From Branchiostoma floridae (taxonomy: Eukaryota > Chordata > Leptocardii > Amphioxiformes > Branchiostomatidae): DNA of 23,837 bases. How positions within the stretch are numbered: the stretch's first letter is position 1; every line of letters begins with the position of its first letter. The notes under the pieces were generated by a model, which worked only from the letters and a program-made list of their open reading frames with translations, did not search any database and was not told where the DNA came from. A program made the translations under genes and the position numbers. Shown one piece after another: positions 22,901-23,837 of this stretch. The stretch is from NCBI RefSeq assembly GCF_000003815.2, contig NC_049997.1, positions 5,187,790 through 5,211,626 on the forward strand. Reading direction: 5' to 3'.

Positions 22901-23537
22901 GTGTTGTCAGCATGGTATCTGTTTTTGTTCTCCAAACTGTGTCAACTGTCGGTGCCGAAACTGGCAGTGTTTGATCTCTTTCCACGTCAACTAGAATTTA
23001 AAAAAAAAACACTGTTCATCAATAACGATTGATTAGTAGGCCTTGGATAAGTGATAAAATTAATTCATTAATTCATTAATAAGATCCAGGTTCGATGAGC
23101 TTCTTCGTATTTTATTTTTTTTTTAATTTGGATCAAGAGAATTTGAAAACGTATACGTTATTGTGGGTCTGTCTTTAGTTGTTTATATGTAGACCTAAAT
23201 CCAAAAACAAAATGCTGCATCTAATGTGACTTTTTTATATAAACAACAAATTGGTTGTTGCAGGCTGTCAAGGGATATGCTACAACCTGCTAAAGTATAC
23301 TCAAATGCAATCGCACTTAATTTTACATTCGAAATGCGCATCATGCAGTGCTTGCGCTTTAAATTTTTTCTTAATCCTAGACGGCGCTTCATGAAAGGTG
23401 TTTGAAACATACCGGTGCTACCAATGACCGCAGCTCGTTCACTACGTCCGTACTTGCTGACGGCTGCAATCCGGATAGTGTACTTCGCCAATGGGAAAAG
23501 CTCTGTTATGTTAAACTCCGTGAACGTAGGGGGTAGA
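6780..23537 (-). CDS. Polycystin-1 family (PKD1-like) receptor-channel, 5' partial, 26 exons
   Basis: Exons in transcript order are 23413-23537, 22844-22990, 22329-22421, 21636-21704, 21389-21450, 21018-21161, 19994-20084, 19421-19596, 18648-18875, 17799-18312, 17154-17257, 16621-16854, 15914-16129, 15383-15543, 14534-14712, 13719-13870, 12966-13095, 11754-11944, 11296-11410, 10773-10987, 10178-10352, 9187-9768, 8696-8926, 8257-8341, 7663-7895 and 6780-6886. All introns are GT-AG and every junction agrees in phase, giving 1,585 residues before TAA (residue 1 is the first complete codon). Order: FN3 (1-41), Thr-rich stalk (42-165), GAIN-like (166-566), GPS (568-605), TM1 (635-657), PLAT (about 663-800), TM2-TM5, then a six-TM polycystin channel with TOP domain, then a coiled coil. 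Family members are 11-TM membrane proteins that pair with PKD2-type subunits in ciliary and sensory signalling. PKD1L2-like and other PKD1-like assignments cannot be separated without the missing N terminus. Confidence 0.92.
6887..7662 (-). other. PKD1-like intron 25; nothing further seen
   Basis: A 776-bp AT-rich intron between the S6 exon and the last exon. No repeat ends, hairpin or coding similarity were recognised on either strand. Confidence 0.5.
7663..7895 (-). CDS. PKD1-like exon 25: pore region and TM11 (S6)
   Basis: The acceptor TTTTAAG precedes 7895. One base completes the Arg codon. The exon reads FFFDEILASNQYVGPIYFTS, then a long hydrophobic S6 helix (MILIFIILVNFLVTIICDAI), then a cytosolic segment ending PPPAAEVT. 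GPIYFTSF and the S6 Asn in LVN are conserved across polycystins. The donor is ACAG|GTAAAA (GT at 7662-7661), phase 1. Reading through would add only KISKIV and a stop, but the coiled-coil exon downstream fits in phase. Confidence 0.9.
8257..8341 (-). CDS. PKD1-like exon 24: end of S5 and pore helix
   Basis: The exon reads MLVFGTHMKAYSDVLHTILE then LFQMLLG, with phase 1 in and phase 2 out. LVFG and the pore-helix pattern SxxxxxxTxxELFQxLLG are typical of polycystins. The final codon is split (AG|G, Arg) at the position of the PKD2 selectivity-filter Asp, so the filter reads LGR instead of LGD. Confidence 0.9.
8415..8426. repeat. Poly-G run (12 G)
   Basis: A homopolymer in the intron between the S4-S5 exon and the pore exon. 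Its length is likely to be unreliable in the assembly. Confidence 0.9.
8696..8926 (-). CDS. PKD1-like exon 23: TM9 (S4) and TM10 (S5)
   Basis: The acceptor GATTTGTAG precedes 8926, with phase 1 in and out. The exon reads ELGIDRYVDLSSAFWWDDAF, an S4-like helix ending LLRVVRFSKTMASF, then GVMKNDLIGFS and an S5 helix ending CS. The LLRVxRFxKxM segment at the end of S4 is a polycystin hallmark. The helix has few basic residues, as in non-voltage-gated polycystins. Confidence 0.92.
9187..9768 (-). CDS. PKD1-like exon 22: polycystin (TOP) domain, TM7 and TM8 (S2, S3)
   Basis: This is the largest exon (582 bp), phase 1 in and out. It begins ARETDNSDNGWVF, has two extracellular Cys (STCWLF and AGCNARYY), then YYVELS, then LFDDLRNNNWIDKYTNSLVL, which holds the conserved WID-Thr element of the extracellular TOP domain. 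LYYPAAKLFSSLKL and FQFE follow. S2 lies around DYAMLLFYIIFLSLFVVNFI and S3 around ILASASIVGSAAVVCIFGI. The domain is complete together with the preceding exon. Confidence 0.95.
9866..10025. repeat. Degenerate CGAAAAC-type A/C-rich repeat
   Basis: The motif CCGAAAACAAC and close variants recur irregularly about a dozen times in an intron (for example ACCGAAAACAACCGAAAAC, then CACCGAAAACAAATCG, then CGAAAACAGCCGAAAACAAC). Almost no G occurs outside CG or GA steps. Spacing is 10-20 bp with no fixed period. It looks like a decayed minisatellite. Confidence 0.6.
10178..10352 (-). CDS. PKD1-like exon 21: start of TOP domain
   Basis: The acceptor TCTCCTTAG precedes 10352 and the exon is read in phase 0: ITTADEFWTWTEEILLPVLY, then a variable WYNGWKMKYLD segment, then KVGPPRLTQLREAK. 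The elements (D/E)FWxW near the start and GPPRLxQLR at the end are diagnostic of polycystins. The donor is AAGG|GTGGGA (GT at 10177-10176), phase 1, joining cleanly to the next exon. Confidence 0.92.
10465..10588. other. Assembly gap (124 N) in a PKD1-like intron
   Basis: The unknown bases lie within the intron between exons 20 and 21. Those exons join in phase 0 and give the expected sequence (DFDS then ITTADEFW), so no missing exon is needed in the gap. Confidence 0.95.
10773..10987 (-). CDS. PKD1-like exon 20: cytosolic linker and TM6 (S1)
   Basis: The acceptor TTACTTTTCAG precedes 10987; two bases complete Val. The exon reads PQKVCLPVAASTGK, a basic stretch (KIKNEQRRKSFHVLKEY), then TM6 (FLLFLFVVVLFFIS), then HHDKDPSAFQALQTLRTTL and LEDFDS. 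The basic run plus xLxEY before S1 and the AF after it match polycystins. I placed the donor at TTCG|GTAGGC (GT at 10772-10771), phase 0. A later GTATCA gives phase 1, which the next exon cannot accept. Confidence 0.88.
11296..11410 (-). CDS. PKD1-like exon 19: end of TM5 and cytosolic loop
   Basis: The acceptor GTGCCCACAG precedes 11410. Phase 0 in, phase 1 out (GAGAG|GTAAAA). The exon reads ILVLATLFALICNKRTSSKQ, finishing TM5, then MIYNINKKELQGHLWRKR. It joins smoothly with VAETGQ upstream and VPQKV downstream. Confidence 0.88.
11754..11944 (-). CDS. PKD1-like exon 18: TM4 and start of TM5
   Basis: The acceptor TTATTTTCTCAG precedes 11944. Phase 1 in, phase 0 out (GGCCAG|GTAAAC). The exon reads FLKDRVYRWSKHVAWL, TM4 (IVVTVSIVSSFFVIMYSL), DWDEQKSKAWLKTFFLSF and SLVAETGQ. 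Its first 44 bases (11901-11944) are repeated at 12440-12482 across the N gap with two single-base losses. The copy at 11754-11944 is the one with an open frame. Confidence 0.92.
11901..12338. repeat. Left copy of a near-identical pair flanking the 100-N gap
   Basis: These 438 bases recur at 12440-12876 (437 bases). I see only three single-A length differences (near 11918, 11941 and 12325) and no substitutions. The pair includes part of exon 18 and one whole hairpin element. It is best explained as two overlapping contig ends placed side by side. Confidence 0.9.
11993..12186. mobile_element. Hairpin (foldback) element, copy A, with 13-bp direct repeat
   Basis: The arms run from CGCCAAAAAGTA (12029 on) to TACTTTTTGGCG (ending 12186) and pair over roughly 80 bp through GGTTTTGGAAACGGTCAGAC and its partner. 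A non-palindromic tail lies at 11993-12028 (CTTCGATGTAGGTTAGAC...). The direct repeat TATCTTGTTAACA flanks it at 11980-11992 and 12187-12199. It lies 48 bp from the acceptor side of exon 18. The same family occurs at 17474-17784. Confidence 0.85.
12340..12439. other. Assembly gap (exactly 100 N)
   Basis: The gap has a conventional placeholder length. Its two flanks are the same sequence, so the real genome probably has no gap here, or an allelic overlap. Confidence 0.95.
12440..12876. repeat. Right copy of the pair flanking the 100-N gap
   Basis: This matches 11901-12338. In this copy the exon 18 fragment has lost two bases and would be out of frame, which suggests lower quality at this contig end. 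It carries its own copy of the hairpin element (about 12530-12723). Confidence 0.9.
12966..13095 (-). CDS. PKD1-like exon 17: TM3
   Basis: The acceptor TATAAACAAG precedes 13095. Phase 0 in, phase 1 out (CATG|GTATAC). The exon reads ELYNSLMTAIIVAPVALVPA, then KLFRMERSTSSTVVPG and ITLTSKH. A helix rich in small and aliphatic residues followed by LFRxxR is characteristic of the second or third helix after PLAT in polycystin-1 proteins. Confidence 0.9.
13719..13870 (-). CDS. PKD1-like exon 16: TM2 after PLAT
   Basis: The acceptor ATCATATCAAG precedes 13870. Phase 1 in, phase 0 out (CAA|GTAGGA). The exon reads SAFTKSERLSCCWAVFNSIM, LSTAMWYRTEEG and then YDVGFMQITLQ. The pattern FTxxERLxCC..., followed by MLxxAMWY, is conserved just after PLAT in this family. 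Confidence 0.92.
14302..14507. mobile_element. CpG-rich palindromic MITE (TTCGCGG/CCGCGAA units)
   Basis: The left end CTGTAAATGCAGAAATGTTC is mirrored by GAACTTAAATGCATTTACAT at the right. Inside are several TTCGCGGTGGAT or ATCCACCGCGAA units in both orientations. The sequence is sharply CpG-rich in an AT-rich intron and ends 27 bp from the donor of exon 15. Confidence 0.8.
14534..14712 (-). CDS. PKD1-like exon 15: end of PLAT domain
   Basis: The acceptor TATATTTTCAG precedes 14712; one base (T) completes Val. The exon reads YQFICYDWLSDVRGDFQVQK, VLPVATEEQL and LFRENTDAIFYDQHFGIST, ending PKG split across the donor AAAG|GTAATA. FxCxxWL near the start is the last PLAT strand, and the DQHxxxS segment links PLAT to TM2. 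Confidence 0.93.
15053..15310 (+). mobile_element. tRNA-derived SINE
   Basis: A polymerase III A box (TGGTAGAGTGG, 15063-15073) and B box (GTTCGATCC, 15108-15116) are spaced as in tRNA. A tRNA-unrelated body follows, ending GTGTGGCCCAAGGGCTACAG and a GGCGCCACCCCTAAG tail. There is no acceptor-stem pairing or anticodon context for a functional tRNA. The 5' and 3' borders are approximate. Confidence 0.8.
15383..15543 (-). CDS. PKD1-like exon 14: middle of PLAT domain
   Basis: The acceptor TTATTTTTACAG precedes 15543. Phase 0 in, phase 2 out (AAAGT|GTAAGA). The exon reads TLLRGGTHEVIMPLKTSLGD, LELLHIWHDNAGGGDDASWF, then LKDIIIKDLQTEK. FxRGxxxxFxL, LGxLxxxxIWHDNxGxxxxWFL and VxVxD-type elements are the PLAT core. 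Confidence 0.95.
15914..16129 (-). CDS. PKD1-like exon 13: start of PLAT domain
   Basis: The acceptor TATTTCATCAG precedes 16129, phase 0 in and out (GAGAA|GTACGT). The cytosolic linker EIVGGLSGDHGEKKY leads to YLYQITVTTGSMFAAGTSAR and IGFKVFGSES, the first PLAT strands. PLAT/LH2 domains bind membrane lipids or protein partners on the cytosolic side after TM1. Confidence 0.95.
16148..16417 (+). mobile_element. LINE ORF2 C-terminal remnant with Cys/His motif
   Basis: The plus strand reads KIPVCERACKQCASN, then EDGTHFMLDCSFYDHERKEL, then an FLTFTDKKKIVLLL segment and a stop at 16415-16417. C..C......E..HF...C..Y...R is the terminal Cys/His motif of many CR1- or L2-type reverse transcriptases. 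It is 5' truncated, opposite in strand to the host gene, and starts about 20 bp from the exon 13 acceptor. Confidence 0.8.
16621..16854 (-). CDS. PKD1-like exon 12: second half of GPS and TM1
   Basis: The acceptor TTCTAAACTAG precedes 16854, phase 0 in and out (CGA|GTGAGT). The exon reads VRVDLSDSSIRCNCSFAEP, then LLPNTIDFDDRF and TM1 (LVFYTVIIEWALYFILIIIL), ending DLQRFR. CxC completes the GPS, and PNxIDF is the linker typical of polycystin-1 proteins. The His-Leu-Thr/Ser normally found right after CxC is absent. Confidence 0.93.
16925..16951. repeat. (TC)n microsatellite
   Basis: A pure dinucleotide run in the intron between the two GPS exons, followed by further TC-rich sequence. Confidence 0.95.
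17154..17257 (-). CDS. PKD1-like exon 11: first half of GPS
   Basis: The acceptor ATTTTTTGCAG precedes 17257. Phase 1 in, phase 0 out (TGTGGG|GTGAGA). The exon reads SNMLLPEEFALQASAVSC, then SGWDPTSEKWQDIDCG. CxxW.......W....C forms the first half of the GPS. Confidence 0.92.
17474..17784. mobile_element. Hairpin (foldback) element, copy B, with 14-bp direct repeat at a splice donor
   Basis: Outer arms of about 88 bp run from GCCAAAAAGTAGTCACTCAA to the CTACTTTTTGGCG near 17750. Inside is a second palindrome (GAGATCTTGTTGGAGAGGG paired with CCCTCCCCAACTAGATCTC). An asymmetric tail (ACCTGGATGTCTAACCTACA) follows on the right. TATCTATATGTTAC flanks it at 17460-17473 and 17785-17798. The right repeat ends exactly at the exon 10 boundary. 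Confidence 0.88.
17799..18312 (-). CDS. PKD1-like exon 10: GAIN-like domain core
   Basis: The acceptor TTCTGTTGTAG precedes 18312; phase 0 in, phase 1 out (GAAG|GTAACA). The exon reads MVVTEKNLLSWNTS, SPGPQRFDNCSLHLDLSSPL, then YKVFDVPATNVAVVMNMSWW, TFRFYFRYGKAPTKELYDDI and IRRGKLYVGIQKE. KNLLSW, VxMxMSWW and the LYVGI strand fit the extracellular beta-rich region just before GPS in polycystin-1 and PKDREJ proteins. Several N-x-S/T sites are present. Confidence 0.88.
18648..18875 (-). CDS. PKD1-like exon 9: GAIN-like helical region
   Basis: I chose the acceptor TTCAACACACAG before 18875 for its pyrimidine-rich tract and because it gives phase 0. An upstream AG (after GATTACAG) cannot be excluded. 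The exon reads LRTAGLSLMETIDRAANTLL, FSKTFGTKDTIV, SFTNGTVALQ and CIIDAGIDAK. Amphipathic helices with GxxxMETxxxxANxLL resemble the helical half of GAIN domains. Confidence 0.82.
19421..19596 (-). CDS. PKD1-like exon 8: extracellular helical region
   Basis: The acceptor TCCTGTTTCAG precedes 19596. Phase 1 in, phase 0 out (CAGCAG|GTTGGT). The exon reads IAHTVSSLAQRLPAGGSTLL, then FEMEGINLNSVDDSP and a charged Gln/Lys-rich helix (KQQLKKIKDQQWKSEQQ). There is no named motif. It is included on phase agreement, open frame and position. Confidence 0.78.
19597..19993 (-). other. PKD1-like intron 7; no other feature seen
   Basis: A roughly 400-bp AT-rich intron between exons 7 and 8. It contains no recognised repeat or additional coding similarity. 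Confidence 0.5.
19994..20084 (-). CDS. PKD1-like exon 7: extracellular helix and linker
   Basis: The acceptor TTGCCAAACAG precedes 20084; phase 0 in, phase 1 out (AACG|GTACGT). The exon reads EVGINLLKKSSELIRSSQGG, then SVTTMETTVN. It joins LSPEL upstream and AIAHTVSS downstream in frame. Confidence 0.78.
20208..20275. repeat. (AAAAT)n / (ATAAA)n microsatellite
   Basis: TAAAA units are interrupted twice by ATGAA, on the plus strand. Confidence 0.95.
20276..20545 (+). mobile_element. Possible LINE 3' end remnant
   Basis: One plus-strand frame gives FKTHLFTYFYI near 20297, which resembles the FKxxLxTxLF ending of some non-LTR ORF2 proteins. GTAGAGAAATAAAGGC and AAGTGCTTTATAAATG follow near 20494-20530, resembling LINE 3' tails. 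The evidence is weak and borders are guessed. The rest of this roughly 930-bp intron (20085-21017) shows nothing further. Confidence 0.35.
21018..21161 (-). CDS. PKD1-like exon 6: extracellular helices
   Basis: The acceptor CTTTCTGTACAG precedes 21161; phase 0 in and out (GAACTG|GTAGGA). The exon reads LERLNDLINGTGDEGPSLEK, then VIEIVIAIDNILQL and a Ser-rich linker ending SPEL. Two short helices with a Gly break resemble the start of a GAIN subdomain. Confidence 0.82.
21389..21450 (-). CDS. PKD1-like exon 5: stalk segment
   Basis: The acceptor CACTTTCCAG precedes 21450 (an alternative AG six bases inside is less pyrimidine-rich). Phase 1 in, phase 0 out (CAACAG|GTAAAA). It encodes QGNDNEGFSTPATMVSPLQQ. 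Confidence 0.75.
21636..21704 (-). CDS. PKD1-like exon 4: stalk segment (phase 1-1)
   Basis: The acceptor GTCGTTACAG precedes 21704; the donor is GGGAG|GTAAAC. After the split Asp it encodes TVAEGSDRMKFTLLTTPTTR then QG. Thr-rich, symmetric phase 1-1, 69 bp. Confidence 0.75.
21705..22328 (-). other. PKD1-like intron 3; nothing further seen
   Basis: A 624-bp intron between two stalk exons. No hairpin, repeat ends or coding similarity were recognised. Confidence 0.5.
22329..22421 (-). CDS. PKD1-like exon 3: stalk segment (phase 1-1)
   Basis: The acceptor TATTTTAACAG precedes 22421; the donor is GAAG|GTGACA. After the split Asp it encodes TELEATTHASWKSTFRLEDV, then LTTTDTAKTE. Thr-rich and symmetric (93 bp), probably an O-glycosylated stalk. 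Confidence 0.78.
22422..22843 (-). other. PKD1-like intron 2; nothing further seen
   Basis: A 422-bp AT-rich intron between two Thr-rich stalk exons with no other recognised feature. Confidence 0.5.
22844..22990 (-). CDS. PKD1-like exon 2: stalk segment (phase 1-1)
   Basis: The acceptor TTAAATTCTAG precedes 22990; the donor is GAAG|GTGGAG. After the split Val it encodes DVERDQTLPVSAPTVDTVWR, TKTDTMLTTLN and EEPKFWMKDLTTDYIE. The DTxWxxK pattern recurs loosely in exon 3 (ATTHASWKST), which suggests decayed repeat units. Confidence 0.8.
23413..23537 (-). CDS. PKD1-like first visible exon: C-terminal half of an FN3 domain
   Basis: The acceptor TTTTTGTTACAG precedes 23537, entered in phase 2. 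The exon reads LPPTFTEFNITELFPLAKYT, then IRIAAVSKYGRSERAAVIGS and T. The core (N)xTELxPxxxYxIRxAAVSxxGxS is a standard fibronectin type III E-F-G strand pattern. The N-terminal half must lie beyond the right edge of the window, so further ectodomain exons are expected upstream. Confidence 0.88.
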
Positions 23538-23837
23538 CTGTAACAAAAATGGGGTACCAATATGAACCAATCATTATGTAACTCGGGGTTTCTCATATCA
23601 ATCGTACAGATATAGATTAACGAAAAGACTTATATATCTGTTTTCCAATGTATGGCAGTTTTTCTTTTATTCTCATCACTCCATAATTATCATTTTTTTT
23701 GTTTTCTTAATAAGTAAATGAAAGTGAACTATATTTCTCTATGTTGTGGATACGCAATTTAATACCTTTATTCCTAAACTATTTTCTATCATTTAATTCA
23801 TAAAAGGGCGATATCAAAAATTAAGTCAACATTTTTC
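23538..23837 (-). other. Intron sequence at the right edge
   Basis: AT-rich sequence upstream of the FN3 exon. No further exon was found before the window ends, so the gene is 5' incomplete here. Confidence 0.6.

Noticed and set aside
1-23837. CRISPR array, phage or bacterial defence system
   Set aside because: No regularly spaced repeats, operons or prokaryotic gene organisation; all recognised genes are intron-bearing animal genes.

Overview
The window looks like animal nuclear DNA from a draft assembly. It has multi-exon genes with short GT-AG introns, two N gaps (10465-10588 and 12340-12439), microsatellites, and many decayed LINE, SINE and inverted-repeat elements inside introns. The gene families (NXPE-type PC-esterase, polycystin-1 type receptor-channel), the tRNA-derived SINE and the style of the repeats fit a cephalochordate (Branchiostoma). 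The species is inferred and was not tested.

Layout. Positions 1-1272 hold no recognisable gene. Positions 1273-4735 (+) carry an NXPE-family gene: a membrane-anchor exon, an NXPE N-terminal domain exon, a small linker exon, an unresolved linker region, and a PC-esterase exon with its GDST, DAW and HP catalytic motifs intact. The reading frame breaks once, near 2086-2105. A LINE C-terminal remnant lies in intron 1 and a 558-bp terminal-inverted-repeat element in intron 3. Positions 4736-6779 separate two convergent genes and hold a CCAA microsatellite, an inverted-repeat element and a reverse-transcriptase remnant.

Positions 6780-23537 (-) carry the main gene, a polycystin-1 (PKD1-like) protein entering from the right edge. 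I could assemble 26 exons whose splice phases all agree, giving 1,585 residues to the stop codon. Domain order is FN3, Thr-rich stalk, GAIN-like region, GPS, TM1, PLAT, TM2-TM5, six-TM polycystin channel with its TOP domain, and a coiled-coil tail (11 TM segments in all). Two features are unusual. The GPS lacks the His-Leu-Thr/Ser cleavage tripeptide, and the residue matching the Asp of the PKD2 LGD selectivity filter is Arg.

Mobile DNA crowds the splice sites of this gene. A hairpin element at 17474-17784 is flanked by a 14-bp direct repeat that ends exactly at the 5' splice site of the GAIN exon. A sibling copy at 11993-12186 has a 13-bp direct repeat and sits 48 bp from another exon. About 437 bp on either side of the 100-N gap are nearly identical, so that gap looks like an unmerged contig overlap and not missing sequence. 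I found no prokaryotic system, CRISPR array, rRNA or functional tRNA. The most unusual biology here is the atypical polycystin and the hairpin family.
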